Under the pieces are notes generated by a model, which did no database searches, was not told where the DNA came from, and saw only the letters and a program-made list of their open reading frames with translations. From Stenopsyche tienmushanensis (lineage: Eukaryota > Arthropoda > Insecta > Trichoptera > Stenopsychidae): a stretch of DNA of 64,000 nucleotides. Location: positions 124,001 to 188,000 of the forward strand of contig WACJ01000295.1 of the NCBI GenBank assembly GCA_008973525.1, read 5' to 3'. The position numbers were made by a program, and so were the translations under genes. Below, in pieces: positions 1 through 10,272 of this stretch (the first letter of the stretch is position 1; every line of letters starts with the position of its first letter).

Positions 1-60
1 TCGAGGCTCGGCATCACTGCGGTCCGAAAGCATAATGAACCCGCGTGCGCGTCTAGGAGA
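1..60 (-). repeat. Fragment resembling an LTR-retrotransposon leader
   Basis: The first 56 bases resemble the stretch at about 8478-8545 that lies beside the tRNA-Leu primer-binding site (shared pattern: ctcggc, then cggyccgaaagca, then gaac, then gcgtgc). The copy is cut by the window edge. It is probably a remnant of the same LTR-retrotransposon group, but it is too short to be sure. Confidence 0.3.
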
Positions 61-820
61 ATAATTAATAATTAAAGAAATGGCAATAATTGATGACAGA
101 TAAATTAAATAAATAAAGTAATCAAATAATTAATTAATTATAATGTCATTTAATTTATGCACCGAAGCGTTTTGATCCTATTTGAAGAGTGTCCTCGCGA
201 TAAAATGGCACAGAGTAGATATCAAAATAAACACAGACAGACAGACACACACAGCCGTGGCGTTGTATCGGTAATCCGCCGTGTTTAAACAGTACTTGTT
301 GACTCGCACCGCCTCTTCATCGGGTGATTTATTACCACAAAACCACACCTGATGCCGTTGTTCCACCACGGAAGCAACTGGAGCATGTCCTCATGCTGCA
401 GCGTATTAAATCTGAAAATGTTCACCGACACCACCCACGGATCAGATACCATTCAAAAGGGTCGTGGAGGTGCACCGGATCCGGTTTGCTGGTTTTGATT
501 TAGGACTAGGTAATTTACATACGAACCGTCGGTCTGTGACCCACTTGCGGTTTTCTAATTATTAATTTAGGAACAAAGAAGGATCAATTAGGTAATTGCT
601 AATACGGTAGACTTTGCGGGTTGTGTATAAATAGCTCCCGGATTGGAAACGTTCGAAGGGTTAAAGATAAAGGTCTCATGTAAATCGTACATAAACATTC
701 CGCCAAAGACAAAGAGCAAATTTCGCCATTAAAAGAGATTTGAATAGCCTCGGTCAGTTTCGGTGGAAGACAAACATTATTATCGATTATATATATATAT
801 TAAGGCATGTAATTGAAAAA
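61..820. other. Gene-free AT-rich DNA
   Basis: No coding pattern or repeat was recognised. A short (AT)n run sits at about 788-801, just ahead of the mariner end. The open frames here are short and have no recognisable motif. Confidence 0.5.
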
Positions 821-1455
821 GGATATTTCAATAAGAACGCTTAAAGTTTCTTAAATTATACAGGCCATGTTCTCAAAGCAAATTTGTAAAATTTATTGCA
901 AATGATTTAACTATATATAGCAAATTATCATAGTAGTTTATAATGTTGTAACAACGTTTATAAATTATAAATTTTTATTTTTAAAATCAATGCTTAAGTT
1001 CCAAAGTCTGTCAAGGGCCAAATTCGTCAAAAAAAGTTAATCGCTTAGATAAATAATCAGCCAATGTGCGTAAGGTCTGTTTAAAAGATCGCTGCTGTGC
1101 GTGAGAGTGTACGGGAAAAACCGAGGTAGTCAATTTCTCGCTGTTCACGAGAATTTGGCCTTTATACATCATATACACTCTCTTTATACACTCTTGTGCA
1201 ATACAAAGTGGCAGCCGAAGAGGAGGGGGGCTTAGTGGGTAAAAATTCCACACCACCATCAGAATGGTGGTGTGGAATTTCGCAAAAAAAAACTAGATGA
1301 TATTGATATCGATGAGATATGATTCCAGGACGGCGCTACTTGTTACGCAGCGCATGCTATGATGGACATTCAGCACGAGCAATTTGAGGGTGACATTAAC
1401 TGGCCACTGAGATTGTGTGATTTGACGCATGTAGACTTCTTCATTTGATCAAATT
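821..1455 (+). mobile_element. Mar-1 mariner/IS630-type transposon relic, interrupted
   Basis: The left end starts with ggatatttcaataagaacgc, the terminal sequence also seen at 26043 and, inverted, at 44006. The following 180 bases match the same subterminal AT-rich sequence as at 26.05-26.2 kb. After an interruption by a LINE 3' tail, bases 1333-1440 encode DGATCYAAHAMMDIQHEQF followed by GDINWPLRLCDLTHVDFF, the region around the second and third catalytic acidic residues of Tc1/mariner DDE transposases. The N-terminal part is deleted, and the right terminal repeat was not found. It is inactive. Confidence 0.65.
1195..1292 (+). mobile_element. LINE 3' end with terminal hairpin and A9 tail
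   Basis: The block tgcaatac...gaggaggggggcttagtgggtaa matches the 3' end at 19846-19905 and, more weakly, the 3' untranslated region of the LINE at 4.75-4.94 kb. It ends in a perfect inverted repeat (17-base arms at 1243-1259 and 1264-1280, loop 1260-1263), then cgc, then nine A residues (1284-1292). It lies inside the Mar-1 copy, so it is the younger insertion. How far it extends to the left (to about 1018) is unclear. Confidence 0.6.
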
Positions 1456-1847
1456 TAAACAATGCTATATATTTTTACTAGCTCTAATTATCTGTATAAT
1501 TCAGTATTTTATAACAATTGCATTTGCAATAATAATTTGAAACATAGAGTGATTATGACAAATTGAGGACTTGCTGAAGTCAAAATTTAGGTATCAATAA
1601 ACTTAAATGATGGCCCCAGAGCTAAATTCTATGGAATAGCAGAGTGTTTTTGCATATTTGTTTATTAATTGCATGGAATATAAAATTATAATTGAAAATA
1701 AAGAGAGTACAGATATTCATCGAGTGATGACAACATAATAAACATTAAAATTATAATAGAATTATGCCGAATCCGATTAAAAACCATCATGTATGGAGGT
1801 ACTAAATATGTAGATATTATTCTTCGGGTCATGATGTAGCTAGATGG
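1456..1847. other. Gene-free AT-rich DNA
   Basis: No repeat or coding pattern was recognised. The missing right end of the Mar-1 copy would be expected here but was not seen. Confidence 0.4.
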
Positions 1848-2085
1848 GTGGATGGGGATGGACGACGGGAAGGATGTCTTCCCGCACCCAAGGCTAACCG
1901 ACGACTTCTCGACTTTCGCCTCTTGCGGGTTACCATCCAATCGACAACGGTGCATGCACAAGAAACGATCGATCGGTCTATAACGCCACAGAAGATGGCG
2001 CTGATAAAACAACACATAGGAGAGATGGAAGATGTCGCCGTTAATCTGGCTATTCTGGCTGGGATGGTAAATCATCCTCACTACA
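1848..2085 (-). repeat. LTR-A fragment
   Basis: Read on the minus strand it starts tgtagtgaggatgatttacc at 2085, the LTR-A head, and continues through the conserved blocks gcgccatctt, the gcatgcaccgttgtc region and gccttgggtgcggga. The part downstream of the conserved cttcccgc block is missing or too diverged to place. Frames on both strands here (up to 146 codons on minus) are by-products of the LTR sequence and not genes. Confidence 0.75.
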
Positions 2086-3859
2086 AATCCATAAATAATT
2101 TGATTGCTTTCTTCCACACAACACAATAAGAAAAAACTCTATAGATGTTTGGAATGTATATAAACACTATTCATGCGGGTTATAAAAATAAATTTATCAA
2201 TTAAATGTAATTTTGATGCAAAATATATTGAAATTCACCAATAATTTGAAGCAGCGAGTGACCGTAATATTTCATCAGGTCATAATTTTGACTGCATTCA
2301 TCGATGAAAATCCTTCTTTATATAAATGTTTTTACATTGAATATTGTATATTTTAAAAAACACCCCTATTTTATTGCCATATTTTCCGTTTATTAATCAA
2401 GATCTTACTAGAGATAATTTTACAGCTTCATTTCGACGCCAGAGTGACATTTAAATTCGCTAAATTTGAACCATCCCGATTTTGACATTTGAATTATTTT
2501 AAAACTAATTGTCTGCGCTAATAAATGGCCGAATATGAACATCCAAAAAGCGAGTCTTCAACGAGAATATAAACGTATTTAGAAAAGGCACGTTCGTGCA
2601 GTTTGTGACATGTTCATCGCCAGATTTAATGCCATTATCCAAAGACAAAAGGTGATTTCATTTAACGAAAAGGTCAAATTTATAAATTCGTATATTTTTG
2701 CAATGCTTTGTTAATATTTTGAATTAAAATATTCAAAATGAACGATGATATGGCGATGTAAAATGGTAACGTTTGATCTGGCGCATTTTTAAGATATGGG
2801 TTTGGATTTGAAGATATGATAAAAGATGTTTGTTCCAAATCAAAGATGATCGATGGAGTTGATAAACAAACTGCACAAAATGTTGCCAAAAATATAACAG
2901 CGCAATATTTCTCATTTTTAAATGGTATAAATCAAATAAATTCGAGCGTAGACGCCTGAAAAAGATGAAAAATCCAAACGGTAGATTTATCGCCCGTTCA
3001 GCTCGAAAGGATTAGATACATCCAAACATGTTATAGACGCTATAGAATCACTATGACAAACGTACATTGGATCCCTATTAGAAATAATAAATTGCTACGC
3101 TGAAAAGTGGAAGTCATTGTAGTGAAAGACCCTCGCCTAATCATGTTTCCAATCAGTTAATGGTATCGATGCCGAATTCGGCTAAAAAATAAACGTGTTT
3201 CGTAAACAGCATATTAAAACACGCTTCTATCGACAAATCCGATAAACGATGAAAGAGATTATTATTGAAATAGAAAAGAGGTCACGGGAAGAGATGAATG
3301 CGAGCAGGAGAGCTCGTACGAATAAAGCCTCCGAAGAGATTCTTTTAAAAGCTCGGGCACGTATTTTTCCTTATCAAAGATTTATTTTTTGTGTACGTGT
3401 GTATATACAGTGGAGGCCAGAAATAATCGGCGAAAATGCAAAACGTAGTCTCTTTTTTTGGGGTAAAAAATAAATCGGCGTATCGACCCCCTAAATGGAG
3501 GTGAGCCATCCAACATGTTCAACCCAGTTCCTTCAATTTAATTAAAACATTTTGTTATAAAGCAATAAATATCCTGCACGAACAAAACAACTAAGAATAC
3601 TTGCGAAGAATCCCTGATCTTATATAAGTATCGATATCGATACAGAGGACTGTTGCCTATATCAAGGAACTGTGTATTTAAATAAAAAATATGGGTTTAG
3701 TAGCAAAATTAAGTTTTTTTTATTATTATATCAAAATTTATACTAAACAAAATTCTGGCCGGAATACGAAATCCCAGAACCAACAAAATATTCATAGGAC
3801 ATGAGAGAGTCCATGGAGTATCAGTGTCATTGCACCAGCTGAAGATGAGCTTATCACTC
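2086..3859. other. Gene-free region
   Basis: This is mostly unique AT-rich DNA. A minus frame at 2680-2889 and a plus frame at 3249-3473 have no recognisable domain. Just before 3860 the sequence begins to show LINE-like codons, but no clean boundary was found. Confidence 0.45.
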
Positions 3860-4680
3860 GCTCTCTGACGATGGGATGACCACAGGGATCTGTTCTGGGG
3901 CCCATGCTCTGGAACATCCTGCCTGATGATGCCCTTGACTTGGTACTCCCGCAAGATTATCATATCCAGGAACAGCATACGGCTGGTTGAAGACCGGCCT
4001 TGGACATCGTTGACGAGACAAGACGGCGAGACGAAGCCTAAACATTGTACAACGGCAGCCACAGCTAAGAATCACTGGAGTGTATAGAACAACTGCTACA
4101 GATAGTCTCCCTGTCCTTGCAGGGATCATGCTACTCTAGACCTAAAAGTGCAAATAAAGGCAGTGAGGCACCTTAAAAGAGCACGTAGAATAATTAATAT
4201 TGGGAACTCCACTCTATCCGTTGAGGAACCAAATGGAATTCTAACGGATCCTATTGCCACCAAAAGGTAGGCTAGCCTCCCGGCAATTACAGATTGGGAA
4301 CGCAGTTGGTCTGAGTCACCTCATGATGACTACATGGGGAATTTCTTTGGCTTAGTCTCATCTCGCCTCAAGCTAAAATGGGTTGACCCCTATCACTGGA
4401 CTTCCCAGTTCCTGACGAGACACGGCCGTTTTGCGGCATACCTGGCAAACATGAAACTAAAAGATAGTGCGTAACTGTGTCCTTTCATGAACGCGAATCA
4501 CGTTCTATGGTCATGTTTGGGCATGTCGGCGGAGAAAGAGGCTCTGCTGTGCCGTATCAGAGATCTTATTTCTGGACCTATTGGCCACATGGACTTGGTG
4601 GTGCCCGGTGCCTTTTCTGCGTTCAAGGGCTTCTGCCATAGTTTCGGAGCTAAATGCGCCTTGGACAGATACTATTTTTA
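3860..4680 (+). pseudogene. Decayed R1-like LINE reverse transcriptase, C-terminal half
   Basis: Fragments in shifting frames follow the order of a non-LTR retrotransposon reverse transcriptase. PQGSVLGPMLWNIL appears at about 3880-3920; a collapsed region contains LRITGVYRTTATDSLPVLAG at about 4055-4120; LKVQIKAVRHLKRARRIINI at about 4141-4200 belongs to the thumb/linker region; WTSQFLTRHGRFAAYLANM at about 4399-4456 and NANHVLWSCLGMSAEKEALL at about 4490-4550 belong to the C-terminal zinc-knuckle region. The FADD catalytic segment is deleted and several stops interrupt the frame. Its 3' flank received the younger LINE at 4742. The family is R1-like by motif order; finer placement is inference. 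Confidence 0.8.
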
Positions 4681-4741
4681 GTATACGTACTCTACCATAA
4701 CATTTAACTATGGATTGACTATATACTTATACTCAAATACT

Positions 4742-4752
4742 AACTCTGATAC
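4742..4752. repeat. Target-site duplication, left copy
   Basis: AACTCTGATAC is repeated exactly at 6335-6345. Two bases (cc) and then the poly(T) of the LINE tail follow it. The pair brackets the LINE exactly, as expected for target-primed reverse transcription. Confidence 0.85.
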
Positions 4753-4767
4753 CCTTTTTTTTTTTTT

Positions 4768-4943
4768 CTGTGGGCGAGAAAATCTTCGCAAGACGCCCAG
4801 TGAAGCTGGGCAGTGTAGGATTCACGATTGTTCGGTCGTGCCTGCCCACTAAACCCGCCCTTGTCCTTCTCTGTCCTCCTGGTATTGTTTTCCACATTGC
4901 TTCGGGAGGACAGGTAATCTGGCCTTAGGTGATTGGCTCTATT
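4768..4943 (-). other. LINE 3' untranslated region with terminal hairpin
   Basis: This lies between the stop codon and the A tail. It contains a small hairpin (gcccag at 4795-4800, loop tgaag, ctgggc at 4806-4811). The same 3' end, in diverged form, occurs at 27473-27607, where the hairpin is made of different paired bases. Such a structure is a plausible recognition element for the element's own reverse transcriptase; that role is inference. Confidence 0.65.
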
Positions 4944-6334
4944 CTATTGTTGGAGAGGCTGTTGCGCTCTGCGTCTCTCTCTTTCACTGCCCTCTTTGGC
5001 GCTCAGAATCTCTTCCACGTATTCACGCCAAAGGTCCCAGTTCTTCTTGCTCTCCATCATGCTGTGGATCATGTTGTTGGCGTTGAGCTCGGCTACCCCG
5101 AGTGCTTGTTTCAGCAATTTCCTCTGGGGTGCCCAAGCCTCACAGCTAATGATGGTGTGCTCTGCATCATCGACCTCCGCTTGACAGTGGTGACAATTGG
5201 CAGATGTTTCCTTGCCAATCCGCTTTAGGTACGCTCCGAAAAATCCATGTCCGGTGAGCGCCTGAGTTAAGCGGTAGGTCGTTTCGCCGTATTTTCTGGC
5301 CCTCCACCGACTTACGACCGGTATAAGTCGGTGGGTCCATCTTCCTTTTGTGAACTGATCCCATCTCTGTTGCCAGGCTTCCTTCAGTTTCTGTTCATGT
5401 TTGTTGCGGTTTTTGGGATCTTCATAGTCCAAGGCCCTCTTTTTTGCTAGGAGGTCTAGCGGCGGGATTCTTGCAATCACGAGCACCGCTTCTTCTGATA
5501 CTGTTCTATATGCTGTGGTGACTCGGAGCGCTCCCTGTCGCTGGACCCCAGCCAGTTTTTTCCTATAGCTCTCATGACGGAGTGACTCGTACCATATCGG
5601 GGCACCGTACAGAAGTATTGAATGGATAACCTCATTTATGATTTTTCTTCTGCACGGCTTTGGCCCTCCGACATTGGGCATGAGCCGTCCGAGCTCACTG
5701 GCCACCTTCTGCGCCTTCTGCGCAGTTGCTTCAATGTGTCTTCTGAAGGTCAGCTTGTTGTCCAAGAGGATCCCGAGGTATCTCAGCGATTTGCTGTATT
5801 CCACCTCGTGACCGTTCACAACAAGCTTTTTGACCCTCGGTCTCCTTCTCCTGCTGCATATCATTGCCTCCGTTTTCTCCACCGCTAGCTGCAGGCGATT
5901 CTCACGCATCCACGCGTTTATCCTAGCGAGGGCTTCGTTGCCCTTCGCTTCCATGTCCCACGGATGTTGGGCTGTCACCAGCAGTGCGACGTCGTCTGCG
6001 AAGGCAATGAGTTGTGCTCCTACTGGCATCTTGACCTCTAGTAGGCTATTGTACAGGACATTCCACAGGGTGGGTCCCAGGACGGACCCCTGTGGAACAC
6101 CCATCTCCAGTTTCCTTTCTGTGTCGGTTTCATCGTGATGAACACGTCGGTTTCTGAGATAATCGCTGACGAGCTCCTCGGCGTACTCAGGAACTTCGAA
6201 GTTTCTTCTGAGCGCATCAGCGATTAGTTCCCAGCTGGCAGTGTTAAACGCATTTTTTATGTCCAGCGTGACCATCACGACGTCTCTGCTCCTTTTGACC
6301 GTGCCGATCCACGCCTTTCGGATTATGTCTACTA
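4944..6334 (-). CDS. LINE reverse transcriptase, 5'-truncated open frame (R1-like)
   Basis: The frame is open from 6347 to the stop at 4944 (467 codons); the first four codons are target-site sequence, so the start codon is fortuitous. Residue numbers count from that ATG. RT motif A is DIKNAFN (29-35, catalytic D29). GVPQGSVLGP is at 83-92 and the catalytic FADD box at 116-119. A thumb region and the LRVTTAYRTVSEEA segment follow. A C-terminal zinc knuckle C-X2-C-X8-H-X4-C lies at C385, C388, H397 and C402, and the tail is Arg/Glu-rich. This order fits the R1-type group of non-LTR retrotransposons. The apurinic endonuclease and ORF1 are absent, so it cannot move on its own, although the catalytic RT residues that remain are intact. 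Confidence 0.88.
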
Positions 6335-6345
6335 AACTCTGATAC
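6335..6345. repeat. Target-site duplication, right copy
   Basis: AACTCTGATAC, identical to 4742-4752, abuts the 5' truncation point of the LINE. Confidence 0.85.
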
Positions 6346-6696
6346 ACTAATGTATTAGGGGTATCGATAAGTCCTTGCCGATTTAAATAGACTTCTGTTT
6401 GAGCTCAGTTTGTATCCAGACACGGTAAAGACGACATGTTTAAGAGTCATGTTGGAAACAGGTCCTCGATTAAGAATTGAAGAATTATCGTAGATGATGC
6501 ATTTATCGTGTGCTCGAAAGATCAAAAAACTTTTAAAAACGTATCGGGAAGGCAGATCAATGGGTTTTTGGATGCCGCAAGAATTATCCGCCAATGATAA
6601 AGGAGATCGACGAAACACGTGCAAAGTTTTGTTATCAAGACAAAAAGTTCATCCTTTTTTTGCATAAAATATGCCACGTCTCGCATAACAAACTGC
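6346..6696. other. Gene-free DNA
   Basis: No repeat or coding motif was recognised. A minus frame at 6355-6624 has no domain signature. Confidence 0.4.
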
Positions 6697-6945
6697 GTAT
6701 ATAAACAATATTTTTACTATGCTTATGTTATTTCTGCAAGTGTAAACAATACATTGACAAAGTTTTATTGCAATCAAACGAACGATATGGCAGCGCATTA
6801 AAAACGTACAAACAAACATTGATTTTTATGTATTAAATTATATCTATGTTACTCACGTAATTCTTAGCAATAAGTGGATAAAGTTTTATTGTAATCTAAT
6901 GAACGGTATGGCAGCGCATTGTATACGAACAAACAGATTATTTTT
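6697..6945 (+). repeat. C part of dispersed C-D repeat: tandem dimer of a ~120-bp unit
   Basis: Two direct units (about 6706-6828 and 6829-6945) share aaagttttattg, then gaacgrtatggcagcgcatt, then acgaacaaaca. The same dimer is present in inverted orientation at 35240-35493, followed there directly by the D block. Here the D block follows only after about 1.06 kb. The class of the element is unknown; no terminal inverted repeat or protein was seen. Confidence 0.7.
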
Positions 6946-7633
6946 TATATTTTAAATTCTTGTTATAAAAAGTAGAATATTAACTACAAGCGGAAAGGCT
7001 TAAAAATATTTTAAAAAATCCAACAAGTTTACCACAGAGTGGATACAAATCAACCCACTTAAAAATATTGTATTCAAATGGGGTCAATTAATGCTCAAAG
7101 CTTTCCACAATTTTAAACGCGAAATTCTATCTTTCAATGGTTGCATACTAAACGATTTAAAATGCTCAAACATAAGAGTGATATTTGTAGATTGTGGTAG
7201 TGATAGTGGTATTTTTTGATAAAAAAATATGGTCACCGTAATTAATAATTATTTAAAATATACAATTAAGCCTTTCGAAACTTTTAATATAGATTGACTT
7301 GAACGTCACGAAAAGTGAAACTCCAAGCCGCAGTTGGTTAGAAAAAGAAAGAGAATAATTTATAATATCTCCGGGTCCATCTTATATAGTACGGGTGGCA
7401 ATGATATTATTTTTGTAATTATTCCTATAATATTAATTACATTTATAGCCACATTTACCGAAATCCTAGCCACTTTGTATCATAAGTAGATGACGTTTAT
7501 TTAACAATAATTAAAATAAATTACTGGTAGACACCAGCATGTTCACACTTTTATACACATACATGCATATTGTACAAATTATATCTTGGAAGTTTTATCT
7601 AATTTTTAAGTATTAAATTTTATATAGTTATAT
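6946..7633. other. Sequence separating C and D parts of the repeat
   Basis: This AT-rich DNA is absent between C and D at the 35-kb copy, so it may be inserted. It contains aacgtcacgaaaagtgaaac (about 7290-7312), which recurs at about 48025-48048 just beyond another LTR relic. No gene was seen. Confidence 0.4.
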
Positions 7634-7985
7634 AGGATAGGCAAATAATCATCTCCATGTAATGGCGCTGTTAATTTGTATAGATTTAATTCGCTAGACT
7701 AACAGCCACATCTTCCATCTCTCTTTTGGCCCAATGTGTAAATTTTGCATTGGGTCTGAAGGATCGACACTAATCGCTTCTTGCGTGTGTACAGTTATTG
7801 GTTCGGTTGTGACGCCCAGGAGGCGGGAGTTGTGAAGAATCGTCGGATATCCTTGGCTACTGGAAGACGTCCTTCCCGCGGCTAGATTTCTCTCACTCTC
7901 GTGATTAATAAAGACGTTGTCTAAGACGAGATACTTTTTATTCGACGCCCGGTCACTTCAATCTAAGGAATCCAGTTCCGAGCCA
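7634..7985 (+). repeat. LTR-A copy, diverged and 3'-truncated
   Basis: The head (taggcaaataatcatctcc, then taatggcgctgttaat) and the following blocks, aacagccacatcttccatctc, gacgcccaggaggcgggag and ccttcccgcggctagatttc, align in order with the other LTR-A copies. An attaataaa polyadenylation-like motif and tattcgacgcccg follow. Similarity stops after that, and the last ~150 bases of the LTR are not recognisable. Confidence 0.75.
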
Positions 7986-8010
7986 AGACACAAATAAAAA
8001 TAAAAAAGAT

Positions 8011-8311
8011 ATTTAAATGCTAGTTCGAGTTGATGACTGCGTGAACCCCTCTCCCCTCTTTTCATATAATACTATCAACGTGAATGATAAAATTCCTATC
8101 TGCTGAGACACGGAATAAAACTCGCAAAATTTCCGATTTCCCGATAAATTATATATTTCCGTCGCTGCAGATGAATACTTATATGCTATAATACTTTGAT
8201 GTGATTCGTAAGTATATTACGGAGGAATACAAAAATTCTGAACTCCGTGTCTATTATATTTCATATCGATATTCTCATTATTAAAGTCGAGGTGTAGTAA
8301 ATACATCATCG
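8011..8311 (+). repeat. D part of dispersed C-D repeat
   Basis: It matches the reverse complement of 34923-35220 along its whole length, for example cgtcgctgcagatgaatact, aatacaaaaattctgaa and ggtgtagtaaatacatca. Most differences are single bases. In both places D follows C in the same order, so C and D are parts of one element. No protein coding was seen. Confidence 0.8.
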
Positions 8312-8382
8312 GATGGGAAAGTTTAATGTAACAATTTGAAAAATATATATGTATACATATAGATTAGACAGTTACTGCCCCT

Positions 8383-8650
8383 ATGCGTCGCCTAAAATCG
8401 CCAATTAGTAGTTACGCCACTGTTTCCAAGCGTCCAGATTTCGGCGAGAATCCCGGGATTCCAGGATTGAATTCCCTATCTCCATCTATCCGCTCGGCTA
8501 AACAACGGCCCGAAAGCAGAACGAACTTGCGTGCTAGCGAGATCATCTCGAATCCCACTTCTGACACCAATGAAGCATAAGAGCAAGGGTGCCTTTATGC
8601 TTGCTTTTTATGCACATGGAGCTTAATTTATTATCGTGAAAAATCTTTAT
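8383..8650 (-). mobile_element. LTR-retrotransposon relic: LTR end, tRNA-Leu primer-binding site and leader
   Basis: The plus-strand bases 8548-8569 equal the last 22 bases of an insect tRNA-Leu including CCA (core cccacttctgacacca), so the minus strand carries a complementary primer-binding site. One base further, at 8571, the plus strand reads tgaagcat, which gives an LTR ending ...atgcttca on the minus strand. The leader (8545 down to about 8470) resembles the 3' third of LTR-A. No gag or pol coding was seen. A small plus frame at 8383-8580 is a by-product. Confidence 0.7.
8548..8569 (-). promoter_or_regulatory. Primer-binding site for tRNA-Leu
   Basis: It is complementary over 22 bases to the acceptor and T-arm end of tRNA-Leu, as recalled for insects (3' end tcccacttctgaca plus CCA). 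The remainder of a tRNA (anticodon and D arms) is absent, so this is not a tRNA gene. Confidence 0.75.
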
Positions 8651-10272
8651 TCAATCGATTGCATCTCGGATTTTAAAAAAGCGTATCAAAGACTCAGCTT
8701 CATATGAAGGCAAAGGGATAGGGTGGATGCCTGAAAATAGAAATAGATTATCAACGGGGTCAATGGATAATAATAACTATTATTAAAGTTATTTATAAAT
8801 TAATATATAACATAGGTTGATGATCCATAAAACAACAGGGATGATGAGATGAGTAGGGTTTCGCTTAACGCGAACACGCCAAGCGTCCTTAGCGCAAAAT
8901 GAAGTATGAATTACGGTCGTCATGTTCAATAATTAATCTTTTCTTTGTAAGAATGAGCCTACGTGTGTTTTACATGCATTGATTCGAGTCCTGGAACGCT
9001 AGGGTGGGTATCGTCATGAATAACTGATTTTTATGGGAAAAGGCACCCTGGATTCGGGCCGATTCCATCTGGTGTTGTTTTTGGCCCACGGCCGGTTAAT
9101 TTTGATATCCGAACGGCTGGATGTGGGGATGGATTAATTCTATTATTGGCTTTTTTAATTGATCGCAGGGCCTTTTGCAAAATAATATCGGGCGCTTTTG
9201 TCAACCCCTTCGGCGTCGTTTATTCGGGTATTCGGTTAAATGCGTAAGGGAAAAAGGCGCGATGGGAAATTGAATTATTTCTGTGCTGGAATCTTATCAT
9301 GGAGACGAAGGCACGTAGGTTGACCAGATGTGCCGGAAAATCCGACCCTGTATCGTCCTTCGACCTAAGGATTTATTTTGGCGACGATTTATACATTTTT
9401 GGAATAATGTGTCCTTTTTGTTACTTTCGAGATAGGAAATTTCATTCAAATTATGAATTGATATTGATATGCCGAAAGGGAATTGAATTCAGTGGGACTT
9501 TCATAAGAGGCTTCAAATTTTCAACGCAAAAAATGATTTTTCCAGTTTTTAAACAGGTTGAGAAGGGTTTTTGTTACAATTTCTTCAATCTAAGTACAAA
9601 CTAATAATCATTCTACTTATAAATAAATAAAAATATTTTTTAATAATTCGAAAAAAATTATCTCACTTCTGGAACGTGTACGCTAAAAAATTTAACTCAC
9701 CAATCTAAGGGAAGATTCTATTTATTTTAAAAGAGCATTTAAAAAAAAATAACTGTAACGTGGAAGGAAATACTAGAAAAATTGCAAGACTCAGTTTCTG
9801 ATTTCGATCTCTATCACCAAACGAATGAAACTCTAAACGTGTTCCGTCGTTCATCGCAGCCGACTCGTTAGTCAGGACCATCGTCTACGGAACGTGCCGC
9901 AATCGATCTCAATCGATTACGCATCGCGTCGATGCTCTTAACCGGGGGTTCGCGTGCAAACATTGCAACCCTCAAGTCACAACGATGAAGATAACAGACT
10001 TTTCTACATCAAAAAGCAATTTTATGATTTATGAATTTATGACGCTTGCCTTCTTTAGACGTGCTAATGAGAGCTCGCTCTGCGTTTTTATTATTTGCGT
10101 TAAAAACCTGGCCGAGGAGAAGGGGGAGACTATTAGGATTAGCACCTTTGAGAATAAAACTCATTCTCTTTTTGCTATCGAGCTGACTTTGTTCATGCTT
10201 GAGAAAGAGACGTGTCGTCATTAGAGAGTCTCGCAGTTGGGAACACATTCTGTCTGATGTTGAACATAATAT
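8651..10272. other. Gene-free region with a GC-richer unique block
   Basis: No transposon was recognised. Bases about 9000-9270 are richer in GC and CpG than their surroundings and contain no repeat seen elsewhere in the window. Frames at 9299-9604 and 9985-10248 have no recognisable domain. Confidence 0.45.

Larger units (their letters stand above)
4753..6334 (-). mobile_element. 5'-truncated R1-like LINE with poly(A) tail
   Basis: The unit reads on the minus strand from 6334 (start inside the reverse transcriptase domain) to a 13-base A tail, seen on the plus strand as T at 4755-4767. It is bounded by 11-bp direct repeats. The single long open frame, clean tail and perfect target-site duplication make it one of the younger insertions here. 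It lies just downstream of the decayed LINE at 3860-4680. The missing 5' part (ORF1, endonuclease and the start of the reverse transcriptase) was probably lost at integration. Confidence 0.9.

Noticed and set aside
1686..2126. 146-codon minus-strand open frame as a gene
   Set aside because: It mostly reads through an LTR-A fragment. The same frame does not persist in other copies, and no domain is visible.
6355..6624. Upstream continuation of the LINE frame beyond 6347
   Set aside because: The target-site duplication ends at 6345. Sequence beyond it is host flank, and the 89-codon frame there shows no reverse transcriptase motifs.
8548..8569. Possible tRNA-Leu gene
   Set aside because: Only the last 22 bases of the tRNA are present. 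There is no D arm, anticodon or acceptor 5' strand, and a TG-type LTR start follows after one base, so it is a primer-binding site.
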